From the NCBI GenBank assembly GCA_029844215.1, contig CM056725.1, positions 56,085,609 through 56,149,608 on the forward strand: a stretch of 64,000 bases of DNA, in the 5' to 3' direction. Numbering within the stretch: position 1 is the stretch's first letter; each line of letters starts with the position of its first letter. This stretch comes from Przewalskia tangutica (Eukaryota > Streptophyta > Magnoliopsida > Solanales > Solanaceae). Below, piece by piece: positions 1-10,259 of the stretch. The position numbers were made by a program, and so were the translations under genes. A model generated the notes under the pieces. It saw only the letters and a program-made list of their open reading frames with translations, did no database searches and had not been told where the DNA came from.

Positions 1-46
1 TGCCCGGGTAAGGCACCAGTCACGGGCCCCGGAACGGGTCGTGACA
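1..46 (+). mobile_element. TE-0: 3' end of an LTR, rest off window
   Basis: The first 46 bases match the terminal bases of the other LTRs here (GCCCGGGTAAGGCACCAGTCACGGGCCC, then GGGTCGTGACA). Immediately after, sequence internal to the A-family LTR begins; its counterpart in the intact copy starts near 26671. This is therefore the right edge of an element inserted into the left LTR of A1. The 5 bases after the edge are TGTAT; the A LTR has AGTAT there, so a target duplication is plausible but unproven. Confidence 0.8.
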
Positions 47-1858
47 TGTATGTAGAAACAAAGGAAGTGCGGTCCGATTTTCCATAGAATTTAGTGACTT
101 TGCACTTAGAATATTCTACGTTTGAAGTAAGAAATTAATAGACTTATTATGGTCATTATAGGTTGACCTAATACGTACGACATATTGGACTTAGCAAGTG
201 GATTGAACCGAAGAGGTATGTGGAACTTTCCTATCTCTTGAGCATGAGTAGTTGTAAATATATAGTACGGTAGACGTACGAGATTTTGATGAATCTAATT
301 TCATTTTATATCCTTGACTTGTTTTAAGAATGTCCAAGTTGGTTGAGTTAGGGAATTAACTCACTTGTTTAAAAAGATTAAGGATGTCTTAGTTTCTAAA
401 AGTTAAGGGACTTGAAGTATTTTGAAAGTATATGATACTCGTTTCGTTTTGAAAGTATAAGTCTCTTGGATATAAAAAAGAATGTATTAGCCTAAAGTAT
501 AAAGTTAGTATAACGACTTTATGGAAAGTTGGTTATAATAGCTTTATGGAAAGATGAAAGAGTGGTTTACTCTAGTAATGTAAATAATGATAAATGACTT
601 GAAATAATGAAAGGCAAATGGATTTGAAGGCATCAATTGTTAACATTTTAAAGAAAGAAGTCACTTGATTTAGAAGCCTATAAATGTAATTCTAAAAGGT
701 ATTGTGACTTGTCTTGAAAAGTAGATATAACTTGATACTACGGTTATTAGTATCTTGGAAGTTTTATATGAAAAAGAGTCATTTTAAAAGAGTAGAAGTA
801 TGTAGTACTTTGGGTTAAATTTCCGGATTTTTATAATGACATGTTAGTGCCTTAAGTAAACTAAAATGAGATTGTTTATGAACAAAGCTAATAAGAAGTT
901 AGGGGATTTCTTAACTTGCTTATGTTATGTATGATAAGCCGATGGTGCTTATATTATGTATGATAAGCCGGTAGTGCTTATGTTACGTATGATAGCCGGT
1001 TGTGCTAGGTTATGTCTTCTTACGGGGTAGACCCTGGGTTACTATTTATTCCATGGAATTGCTACCCATGATGCGAGTGCGGCGTTTGTACTCATTGCGG
1101 GCCCACCGGGCCCATGTGGGTGAAATAATCCTATGCGGGTGAAATAGTCTCATGCGAGGCGGATGATCTCATTGCGGGTCCACAGGACCTATGCGGGTGA
1201 AATAGTCCCAAGAGTAGGATTGCTTAATGATACTACGGGTGGGTGACCCTACTTTGATCACGAGCCTCCTATTTTTATGCAGTAAAGTATATACTTGGTT
1301 ACTCTCATTGTTAGTAAGACATAGTTTACTGTAATTTGATTGTCATACATGTCTCCATCTTTATTTTAGACTTATGATGTAAATTGCAGTATTTTCCAGT
1401 TTTACATACTTGGTACATATTGTGTACTGACCCCCTGTCCTCGGGGGGCTGCGTTCATGCCGCAGGTAGGGGTAAGCAGGTGGTGGATCCTCATTCTTAG
1501 GATCACTAATCAGGTGTCAGAAGCTCCATTTCTCCGGAGGCTTGTCTTTTAGTTCAGTTTTCCCTGATGTTGTAGATTAAGTACATTCAGGGGTATGGCG
1601 GGGCCCTGTCCCGCCACAATTGTTATTCTTAGAGGTCTGTAGTCATATTTGTGGATTGGGTTTTAAGAACAGAGATGTACTGATTTATTTTTGGATTATG
1701 TATGTTTTACGGAAGGAGGCCTTATCGGCTAGCCTGTTGTTGTTTATTGTCTAAGTATTTATATGTGTTGTGTATGTTCTCCTGCTATTATCTGATGTAT
1801 ACCTGAAAGGGATGCCCAGGTAGGGCACCAGTCGCGTGTCCGGGGTCGAGTCGTGACA
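47..1858 (+). repeat. A1 left LTR, 3' portion
   Basis: Near identical to 26671-28491 of the shared A LTR. It ends in GTGACA at 1858 and is followed by the PBS. The missing 5' portion (promoter, splice-donor-like site) lies upstream of TE-0. It holds a 29-bp triplicate (918-1003) and G/C-rich repeated blocks containing GTGAAATAGTC at about 1080-1215. Confidence 0.92.
918..1003 (+). repeat. 29-bp tandem triplicate in A LTR
   Basis: Three units begin at 918, 947 and 976, each running GCTTATGTTATGTATGATA then AGCCGGTAGT with small variation. The same three units are in the shared LTR at 27549-27634, so the array predates the two LTR copies. Confidence 0.85.
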
Positions 1859-1862
1859 AAAG

Positions 1863-1874
1863 TGGTATCAGAGC
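1863..1874 (+). other. A1 primer binding site
   Basis: TGGTATCAGAGC lies 4 bases after the LTR end and is complementary to the 3' end of initiator methionine tRNA, the usual minus-strand primer for plant Ty3/gypsy elements. Confidence 0.92.
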
Positions 1875-1904
1875 AGTTAGTCCAGATCGTGTCTAGTAGA
1901 GTCT

Positions 1905-1940
1905 TGATTATCGGTGTGTTGTGCACCACATCTATAATCA
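1905..1940 (+). other. A1 leader stem-loop with GTGCAC loop
   Basis: Outer arms TGATTAT (1905-1911) and ATAATCA (1934-1940), inner arms TGTG (1915-1918) and CACA (1927-1930), and a loop carrying the 6-base palindrome GTGCAC (1921-1926). It lies between PBS and gag in all eight leaders of the window. Position and palindromic loop resemble a retroviral dimerization initiation site; the function is inferred. Confidence 0.55.
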
Positions 1941-2050
1941 GGAGGCTGCAGGACATTTAGGATTGGTTTCCATTCTTCTCTCTATGAGATCGTGCAGTAG
2001 AGCTATCTTATTAGGTTGAATCCTCTCTGACCTATTCTTATGTATCAGTT

Positions 2051-3424
2051 ATGCCTCCACGGAAGGCGACCAGGGCCCAGAAGGGCAAGGCAGCAACAGG
2101 ATCTGCTAGTGGTAAGCAGAGGGTTACTAGGACTCAGGCCCAGACTATGCCTGAGGTTGTGGGAGGGTCAGCGAGTTCAGCCACGCCGACAGTATTAGAG
2201 AGGCGGCGTAGCTCGAAGGTTCCGATACGAGCCTCGATTCGCGGCCGGGCGAGTATAGAGATTATGGAGAGCAGATCAGGTTATTGACTAGCATAGTGGC
2301 AGGGCAGCGCCGACAGGAGCAGGTAGCTAACCCTAGAGTCGACAGTTTGCAGATTCGGGATTTTCTGGGTTGCCATCCACACGAGTTCTATGGTTCGAGA
2401 GCTGAGGAGGATCCTCAGAAGTTTATTCAGTAGTTATATCGGACTATGCAGGTGCTTAGGGCCTCGGAGACAGAGTCAGTTGTGTTAGCCTCTTACCGGT
2501 TACGTGATATTGCGTTGAACTGGTTTGAGTCGTGGGAGCTGTTTAGAGGTGAGGGTGTTTTTCCAGCTGTTTGGGATGAGTTCACAGAGGCCTTCCTGGA
2601 TCACTTTTTGCCTCCTGAGATGAGGAGAGCCCGCGTGGATAGATTCTTGACATTGAGACAGAATGGGAGGACTATCAGAGAGTACAACCTGGAGTTTGAC
2701 TCATTGGCCAGGTATGCGCTCACCATTGTGGCTGACATGGCAGACAGAGTTCATCGCTATGTGATGGGGCTAGACCGTCATATGATTACTCCATGCCTGG
2801 GAGTGGCCCTTCAGCCAGGTATGGATATTGCGAGATGCGAGCTTATGCACGAGGATAGAGGGCGAGAGAGAGGACGGTCAGACTCGATCCGGCCCAAGAG
2901 GCGGGGCAGCGAGGTTTGAGGTGATTTTCGAGGCGCACGGCCTCAAGCGAGCAGTCCACATTTCAGCCGGCACAGAGTGCTCCTTCTCGGTTTTCTGGCA
3001 GGAGGTTTGATCGGTCGGATTATTGAGGCGTGTCGTGGCTCGGGGCTTCGGGTTCCCAGAGGAACCGGGGTCCCAGTCAGATGAGGCCACCTATACCTCG
3101 GTGTGGTCGGTGTGGTAGTTCCCATCATGGGAGGTGTCATGTTCCTCCAGGAGCTTGTTACTCTTGTGGCCAGCAGGGCCATTTGAAGAGAGATTGTCCG
3201 ACCAGAGACAACATGGGTGGTATGGTTCAGCCGACAGGGTCAGTTGCTGGGTCTTCTTCTTCTATGGTTTGCGCCCCGGAGGGCAGGGTGTTCACGGACC
3301 GGCAGGCCGCGGTAGGGGTCGTGGTGGAGGTCCTAGTTCTAGCGGTCCACATAACTGTATATATTCCTTAGTCAGCCGGCAGGATCAGGAGGCTTCCCCG
3401 AACGTCATCACTTGTCATTATTGA
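2051..3424 (+). pseudogene. A1 gag (capsid-nucleocapsid), broken
   Basis: Gag polyprotein of a Tekay-type element, which packages element RNA in cytoplasmic particles. The start MPPRKATRAQKGK is the usual gag start here and lies just after a CAG. The frame shifts near 2240, a TAG interrupts at 2431-2433 where A2 has CAG, and the capsid region (LRDIALNWFESWELF, VHRYVMGLDRHM) is open at 2446-2919. Further shifts follow near 2900, 3026 and 3285. A complete CCHC knuckle CYSCGQQGHLKRDC is at 3156-3197. The segment ends in an RGRGGGPSSSGP-type linker before protease. The many lesions mark it as a pseudogene, though some may be sequencing errors. Confidence 0.88.
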
Positions 3425-3846
3425 TTTCATGCTGTGACATTTATGCTTTGATAGATCCAGGTTCTACCTTGTCCTATGTGTCCCCCCTTATTGCTGGTAG
3501 AATCGGGATAGAGCTGGTGCCGATAGAGCCTTTTGAGGTAGCTACGCCAGTGGGTGATTCGGTGTTAGCTGAGCGGGTATACAAAGGTTGCCCGGTGTTT
3601 ATTTACAGTCGTCAGACCCTAGCAGACTTGATAGAGTTGGAGATGACATATTTTGATGTCATTATGGGTATGGACTGGTTGGCTTCTTATTATGTCAACG
3701 TTGACTCTAGAAACAGGTTGGTCCAATTCCAGTTTCCTGGTAAGCCAGTTATCGAGTGGAAGGGCAACACAGCGTCGCCGAGGGTAGGTTTATTTATTAC
3801 CTCAAGGCTAAGAAGATGGTGCAGAAAGGGTACATCTATTATCTGA
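3412..3846 (+). pseudogene. A1 aspartic protease domain
   Basis: Retropepsin segment that would cut the gag-pol polyprotein. The active-site motif is ALIDPGSTLSYVS with the catalytic Asp at about 3454; DPGST in place of the classic DTG/DSG is common in this clade. The flap/C-terminal part includes FDVIMGMDWLASYY. The frame is open here but differs from both the gag knuckle frame and the RT frame (shift near 3775), so it is not joined to its neighbours. In A2 the same motif was hit by N2 and N3. Confidence 0.87.
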
Positions 3847-5286
3847 TTCGGGTATTTGATACAGAGGCTGAGGTGCCAGCTGTTCAGTCAGTTCCGGTGG
3901 TTAGAGAGTTTCCAGATGTATTCTCAGACGATCTCCCGGGTATCCCTCCTGAGAGGGAGATTGAGTTTTGTATTGATATGTTGCCAGACACTCGGCCTAT
4001 ATCTATTCCGCCGTATAGGATGGAACCTGCTGAGTTGAGGGATTTGAAGGACCAACTGAAAGATTTGCTGGAAAAAGGCTTTATCAAGCCTAGTGTTTCT
4101 CCCTGGGGAGCGTCGATTTTGTTTGTAAAGAAGAAGGACGGAACGCTGCGTATGTGTGTTGATTACAGGCAGCTGAATAAGGTAACCATCAAGAACAGAT
4201 TCCCCCTCCCCAGGATTGATGATTTGTTTGACCAGTTGCAGGGTGCGAGGTGTTTCTCCAAGATAGACATGCGGTCTGGTTATCATCAGGTAAGAGTTAG
4301 AGAGACAGATATCCCAATGACTGCATTCAGGACCCGGTATGGGCACTATGAGTTCAGGGTGATGTCTTTCGGTTTGACCAACGCTCCAGCGGTATTTATG
4401 GATTTGATGAACCGGGTGTTCAAGCCATTTTTGGATACGTTTGTTATAGTATTCATTGATGACATCCAGGTTTATTCGCGTACAGAGCAGGAGCATGCAG
4501 ATCACTTGAGGACGGTACTTGTGGTCCTCCGGAGCCGGCAGTTGTTCGCTAAGTTCTCCAAGTGTGAGTTTTGGTTGGCCTCAGTGGCATTCTTGAGGCA
4601 TATTATTGGGGCTGACGGTGTTCAGGTTGATACGACAAAGATTGAGGCGGTCAAGTCTTGGCCGAGACCTACTACTCAGATGGAGGTGCGCATTTTCTTA
4701 GTTTGGCGAGTTATTATAAATGCGTTTGTGAAGCGATTTGCTTGATATCGGCAGATTGACTAGGGTGAATCGAGCAGCTAAGTTCCAGTGGACAGAAGCT
4801 TGCGAAAAGGGCTTCCAGTTACTGAAGGAAAAGTGAACGATGGCTCCAGTTCTTACTCTTCCCAAGGGGTTAGAGGGCTACGCGATTTATTGTGATGCCT
4901 CGGGTATCGGGCTAGGGTGCGTATTGATGCAGAACGGCAAGGTAGCCTATGCTTCCCGGCAGCTACAAAAGCATGAGAGGAATTACCCTACTCACGACTT
5001 AGAGTTGGCCGCAGTTATTCATTTCTTGAAGATTTGGAGACATTATTTATACGGGGTTCATGTGGATATTTATACAGACCAAAAGAGCCTCCAGTACATC
5101 TTCAGGCAGAGGGAGCTGAACTTGCGACAGCGACGGTGGTTAGAGTTGTTGAAGGATTATGATGTTGATATCCTATACCATCCGGGAAAAGCCAACGTGG
5201 TTGCAGATACTTTGAGTCGTAGATCGATGGGGAGTCTGTCAGAGGTGCAGCCTGGTGGACAGGACATGGTCTGTCAGATCAGCTAG
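3756..5286 (+). pseudogene. A1 reverse transcriptase and RNase H
   Basis: RT copies element RNA to DNA and RNase H removes the RNA strand. RT runs from about 3890 (PVVREFPDVFSDDLPG) through FVKKKDGTLRMCVDYRQLNK and SKIDMRSGYHQVR to the catalytic FIDD at 4452-4463, followed by QVYSRT where LVYSRT is usual. The thumb is shifted near 4690-4745, where FLGLAGYYRRF has degenerated. RNase H is open at 4840-5286 with YCDAS, ELAAV and YTDQKSLQYIF and ends in the PGKANVVAD linker; an in-frame TGA lies just before 4840. Length and order match a Tekay pol apart from the breaks. Confidence 0.9.
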
Positions 5287-5642
5287 CGAGCCTTGGGGTT
5301 CGATTGGTCGATACCGATGATAGTGGGGTACGGGTTCGTGAGATTGCCGAGTCTTCCATCGTTGATGAGGTGAAGAGGCGACAATATGAGGACCCAGATA
5401 TGATACGGAATCGAGATACGACTCTTCGAGAGGAGAAGAGTCTGTTTGAGGTAGTGCCTGATGGGGTGCTCAGATTTGAGGGCAGATTGTGTGTTCCTGA
5501 TGTTGCAGGACTTCGTCAACATATTCTAGGGGAGGCACACAGTGCTCGTTACTCTATTCATTCGGGGTCGACTAAGATGTACAATGACCTCAGATGTATG
5601 TATTGGTGGGATGACCTGAAGATGGACGTGGCAGGTTTTGTT
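5287..5642 (+). pseudogene. A1 integrase, N-terminal fragment (split by B)
   Basis: Linker plus the first half of the HHCC zinc-binding domain: EAHSARYSIHSGSTKMYNDL supplies the His pair, then YWWDDLKMDVAGFV. The sequence stops at 5642, where B begins. The Cys pair (QCPNCQQ) is at the start of the other half, 24173 onward. B therefore landed between the zinc ligands. Confidence 0.9.
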
Positions 5643-5684
5643 TGTTATACCCCGTAGTTCCAGAGTATGTAGGTGAGGACGTAC
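5643..5684 (+). repeat. B 5' LTR, first 42 bp
   Basis: Starts TGTTATACCCCGTAG and matches 21598-21639 of the B 3' LTR. N1 begins at 5685. The last five bases, CGTAC, are duplicated at 14163-14167. Confidence 0.93.
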
Positions 5685-6004
5685 TGTTATACCCCGTATT
5701 TCCAGGGTATGTATGTGAGGACGTACGTACGAGAATACGACAGAAATTTTGGAAAGAAAGAAAGAAGTGATTTTTCGACGGAAAAGTTTCCGGGTTTTGT
5801 GAAGGAAAAAGGTTCGTTGATGAGAATTGGATTCCCAGATTTGGTATTTGGGCTTCTTGGATTATTTTAGAATTATGAGATTTTATTTTCGGAAATGGTC
5901 ACGTGGGGCCCACGGGAGAAATTCTGGTTTTGTGGGCCCGCTTTGTTTTTGAGATTTTCGGTATTTTGGATATTTTCGGAAGATGAAATATTATGGACGA
6001 GTAG

Positions 6005-6026
6005 GGGGGCGACACATGTCACCCCC
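6005..6026. promoter_or_regulatory. U3 palindrome of N1 5' LTR
   Basis: GGGGG-C-GACA-CA-TGTC-A-CCCCC: an inverted repeat with a central ACATGT, about 170 bp upstream of the TATA box. Related but different palindromes hold the same place in the other LTRs. Confidence 0.5.
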
Positions 6027-6197
6027 ATGTGGCCAAGAGTGGCCGATTTTTATTGCCAAGTGTCCATGGCCGAATTGGCCTTACAAGTGGCAAGCCACTT
6101 GTCTTGTTTTTTGTTGGTCATGTGGTGTAGTGGGACCCACACACACATGACCCAATCTTGACCATACACTTACATTGATCTTGACCCTTGATTCTTC

Positions 6198-6205
6198 TAT
6201 AAATA
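6198..6205 (+). promoter_or_regulatory. TATA box of N1 5' LTR
   Basis: TATAAATA followed by CCCC and a pyrimidine-rich stretch. The same sequence is at 11530-11537 in the 3' LTR. Transcription probably starts about 30 bp downstream. Confidence 0.7.
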
Positions 6206-7680
6206 CCCCATAGTGCAAGACATAATATTCATCCACACTTAAAGACTTTCCAAGGCAAAAATATCCCTTTCCCTTTGTATGGTTTTCGTCCCCCTCCCCC
6301 CACTTGTGTAGAAAATACTCCAAGTATTATTGTATAATCCCAAATACCTTAGCCTAGTATCCCTAGTTGTATTCCAAGTTATTTCAATACTAGGAGCCCG
6401 GAAATACTACTTTATTCCATTAGTCGCAAAGTGAAACCCTAGAAAAATCTTCCTAGCTTGGTTGAAGTTTTAAGAGAAGTTGTTTAGAAACTTCTAAGGG
6501 TCGCTTGGAGCGGGTTGGAGCGTAAGGAGTTGGAGCTAAACGTTGCTCAGGATCGACTTATAAACTTGGATAATTTTGGGCTTATCGAGGTAATGATCTA
6601 TGTCCCCCTATTGTAATTGGATATTACATATTGTAGTAGTATAGAATTGAGTATAAGATATATTGGAAGGATGATTATAAAGGATTGAACTGTATTTACA
6701 TTGGACTGTATTTACAGTAGACTTGTGTAATATTATTGTGAAGCAGAATTGAACACGTCCGGTTAGACGTGTAATCCCCTTGGAGTTGTTGGCTTGGTAG
6801 CAGGCCTTGTTAGGGGGAGGTTATTTATGTGTTTGCGGGGAGGTCTTTGCGAATTTTCCATAGAATAAGGAACTGTTTACTTAGAATATGCTACGAAGAG
6901 AACTAGAGATTGATAGATATATTGTGGTTGTTATAGGTGGATCTTCTACGCGCGGCATACTTGACTTGGCTTGTGGATTAAGCCGAAGAGGTATGTGATT
7001 CTTCCTATACTCTTGAGCATGATTGTTGTGAACTATATAGTACGGTAGACGTACGTGTGTGAAATGAATTTTGTTTGTTTAAAACATAAAGTGTTATAAT
7101 GGCTTTATGGGAAGTTAGTTATAACGACTTTATGAGGATAAAAGAAAGATTTGATTTTGACAGTAAAACGACTTGATTTTGAAAGTTAAGAGACTTGATC
7201 TTGAAAGATAAGAGACTTGATCTTGAAAGATAAGAGACTTGACTTATAACGACTTGTTTTCGGAAAAAGAGAAGTAACTTGATTTAAGTATAGGTTACTT
7301 GTTTTGAAGAGAGTAAGTTATTTGGGTTTTAAAAGAACACTTGTTGTTGTTTTAAAAGAAAAGCACTTGGTTTAAAAAGTATAGAGTACTTGATTTTAAA
7401 AAAACTTGTAAAGATTTTCTGAAGGTGTAGTAATTTGGTTTAAAAAGGAAACGTGTTTTTAATACTACGAGTATTAGTATCGTGTGGCTTTTACGTAGAA
7501 AGAGGTCTTTTTGAAAGAATGAAAGTATATAGTATTTTGGGGTTGAAACCCGGATTGTTGATATAAAATGAAAGTACGTTGAACTTGCCTATGCTTGTTG
7601 TGATAGCCTTTGATGGGCAAGTGTTTTGTTTCTGTGCTACCGTGACTCTCTGGGAGGGCCGGTTATCTGATTGATTGCTT

Positions 7681-7789
7681 GGACATACTGACACGTTGGA
7701 TGGTCCACGAGTATGCGTCCACTTTGAGTATTATCTTGTTATTTCCTTTGGACATACTGACACGATGGATGGTCCACGGGTATGCGTCC
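7681..7789 (+). repeat. 40-bp direct repeat pair in N1 LTR
   Basis: Units at 7681-7720 and 7750-7789 begin GGACATACTGACACG and end GTATGCGTCC, with two differences between them. Each unit is itself nearly palindromic at its ends. Also present in the 3' LTR near 12993-13100, with small indels. Confidence 0.75.
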
Positions 7790-8856
7790 AGTAGGATGGT
7801 TTCATGGCCATGCTTTCCGAGGTAAGATGCCGGGGCATGCGGTCATTGTGAGGATTATGTTATTTGTCCATGGACCGCTAATCCATGAAGCTTGCGCGGT
7901 GACGGCGATCACGGGCTTGATTTGTACACGTGGTTCAGCACACTTTAGATACTTGTCTGGACATTTCGTATCGGCAGGCTCTGGTAGCGAGCTTTAGATA
8001 CTGGCCTCGGTCATATCTCGTGAGACGGTAGGCTAGGGTACGTTCGCTTATGGTACTTGCCTCGGCCAGTTGCGTGGCTAGCTTTTGGATCTGGTAGTTG
8101 GCTTCCGTACCTTGCCCGTGAAGTTTTATGACTAGCTTTTGGAACTGGTAGTTGGCTATTCTACTTGGCCCGATCGGTTTGATGACGCAGGCAGGATCTA
8201 GTGTTCAGGTTCACATATGGATGTTGTTTTACATCATGTACTGCCAGCAGTGAGGAATGAGTTCCACGGGCATGAGTGATATTATGGGCGTGAGACCCAT
8301 AGTTATGTGTGAGTGATTATTCGGGATATCGTCCCTTACTTGACCTATGCTTACTTATTGCGAAATGGTTTTATAAAATGATGAAATGTGATTTCATTAC
8401 GATATTTTCAGTTTCACATACTTGGTACTGTTATCGACCTCGCCCGGGCTGCGTTCATGCCGCAGGTAGAGGTACACCAGTTGTTGATCCTCGCTCATAG
8501 GATCGCAGTTCAGCATTGGGAAGCTCCGTTTCTCCGGAGGCTTATCTTTTGGTATAGTCCCCTGTCATTGTAGGTACTTGTACATTCAGGGGTATAGCGG
8601 GGCCCTTTCCCGTCATGGTTGTTGTTATCTTCTTAGAGGTCTGTAGTACTGTTGTGGGCATGGTTTGTTAAGGATTTTAACTGTTCGGTTATATGTATAC
8701 ACATGAAGGTAACCGTTTTGGTTAGCCTGTTTCTTATATGGTATTTTGTTTCCTATTCATGTTTTTTTATTTCCGCTGATTTTCTCTGATGTTGTATCAC
8801 TAGGGTGCCCGGGGTAAGGCACCAGTCGCGGGCCCGAGATCGGGTCGTGACAAAAG

Positions 8857-8868
8857 TGGTATCAGAGC
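8857..8868 (+). other. N1 primer binding site
   Basis: TGGTATCAGAGC, 4 bases after the LTR end; initiator-Met tRNA complement, same as A1 and B. Confidence 0.9.
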
Positions 8869-8913
8869 AGTTAGTCCTCGGAAAGTGTCTACAGATCGTG
8901 TCTAGTAGAGTCT

Positions 8914-8949
8914 TGATTATCGGTGTGTTGTGCACCACATCTATAATCA
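8914..8949 (+). other. N1 leader stem-loop with GTGCAC loop
   Basis: TGATTAT at 8914-8920 pairs with ATAATCA at 8943-8949. The loop palindrome GTGCAC is at 8930-8935. Same as in A1. Confidence 0.55.
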
Positions 8950-9058
8950 GGAGGCTGCAGGACATTTAGGATTGGTTTCCATTCTTCTCACTCTGAGAAC
9001 GTGCCTTAGAGCGGTGTTGTAAGTTGGACTCCTTCTGACGTATTCTTTTCTGCCAGTT

Positions 9059-10259
9059 ATGCCTCCACGTAAGGCAAACAGGGCCCGAAGAGCAAAGCGG
9101 CGAGAGTCGCGAGTAGAGCCGCAGCAGTGGCTACAGAGACCACGGTACCTGAGCCTCCAGTCCCACAGCCTGGAGCAGAGGAGATGGGTTACAAGGAGAT
9201 GGCCCAGTTACTAGCCAGAATCGTGGCCATACATGAGGATAGGCTGGATCACGCAGCTCGATTCGGTAGCCCGTAGTTCATCCCGCATCGGATAGTTTGA
9301 GATTACGACTTTACGAGTTGCGGCCCACGAAGTTCTACGGTCGAGGCACGAGATGATCGCAGGAGTTCATCCAAGCGATTCTGGATCGCGAGAGTGATCA
9401 AGGCTTCGAAGACCGATCGGTGATCTTGGTTCGCGACGGTGCGTGATCTGCGGATCGGCCCGGTTTGATTCGTGGGAGCTGTCCTGGGGAGAGCATGCAC
9501 TTCCAGCGGTATGGGACGAGTTCTCAGAGACATTCCTCACTCACTTCTTGCCTCCACAGATGAGCAGGGCTCGGGCCGACATGTTTCTGATGTTGAGACA
9601 AGAAGGACGCACAGTTCGGGAGTACAACGTAGAGTTCGACTCGTTGGCTCGATATGACCCTGCGTTAGTAGCTAATATGGAGGATAGAGTGCACCGCTAC
9701 GTCACAGGGCTTGATGACTACTTGGCAGAGTCTTGTTCGGGTGTATCTCTTCAGCCGGGCATGGACATTGCCCGCATGCAGGCTCATGCACTAGGGTGTG
9801 AGGCACGGAGAGACCGACGGATTGACCAATACCAGCAGAAGAAGGCCAGGACGGCAGGTCCTTGGTAACTTTCGAGCGGACGCGCAGCGGCCAGACTAGT
9901 TATGCGCCTCCGCCCGATATAAGTGGTCTCATCTTGAGAGCGAGTCGTGGCTCGGTGTTCAGTTTTGAGGAAGCGGGAGTGTTGGCCGGATGAAGCCACC
10001 CCAACCTCGGTGTGGCCAGTGTGGTAAAACCCATGCGCGGAAGTGTCGCGGTATTCAGAGAGTTTGTTTTACATGCGGCGGCCAGGCCATTTAGCAAAAA
10101 TTGTCCAACCGTAGGTAGCGCGGATGTTGAGACTCGGCCTTCGGATCTGCGGGTTCTTCGCCGATAGCTAGGCGGTGTTCATACACGGCAGCGAGCGAGG
10201 GTCGTGGTGGAAGTTCCCAGTTCTAGCGGTCCTTGGAACCGCCTATTTTGATTTCAGGT
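9059..10259 (+). pseudogene. N1 gag, broken
   Basis: Starts MPPRK right after a pyrimidine tract and CAG. The capsid part is open at 9443-9868 with SWELSWGEHALPAVWDEF, THFLPPQMSRARAD and VHRYVTGLDDYLAES, more like B's gag than A's. The first 380 bases contain indels, and the CCHC knuckle near 10057-10100 is thrown out of frame by one missing base. The gag ends in the GRGGSSQF-type linker and stops. No protease follows; the next recognisable sequence is the conserved tail beginning CAGGTATATCC. Confidence 0.85.

Larger units (their letters stand above)
5685..8852 (+). repeat. N1 5' LTR
   Basis: 3168 bp, TGTTATACC to GTGACA. U3 holds the palindrome at 6005-6026 and a TATAAATA at 6198-6205, followed by a pyrimidine-rich leader. 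A donor-like GAG|GTAATG has its junction at 6589/6590. Downstream is A/T-rich DNA, then repeated blocks (40-bp pair at 7681-7789; loose units at about 7940-8170 around the word GGTAGTTGGCT). No coding potential is seen. Confidence 0.93.

Noticed and set aside
1080..1220. Candidate tRNA or structured RNA in G/C-rich block
   Set aside because: No cloverleaf or box A/B could be traced; the block is a set of short tandem repeats within the A LTR.
3924..4505. 193-codon antisense ORF across A1 RT (and a similar one at 49283-49900)
   Set aside because: A shadow of the conserved RT reading frame; both copies mirror RT conservation and have no independent domain.
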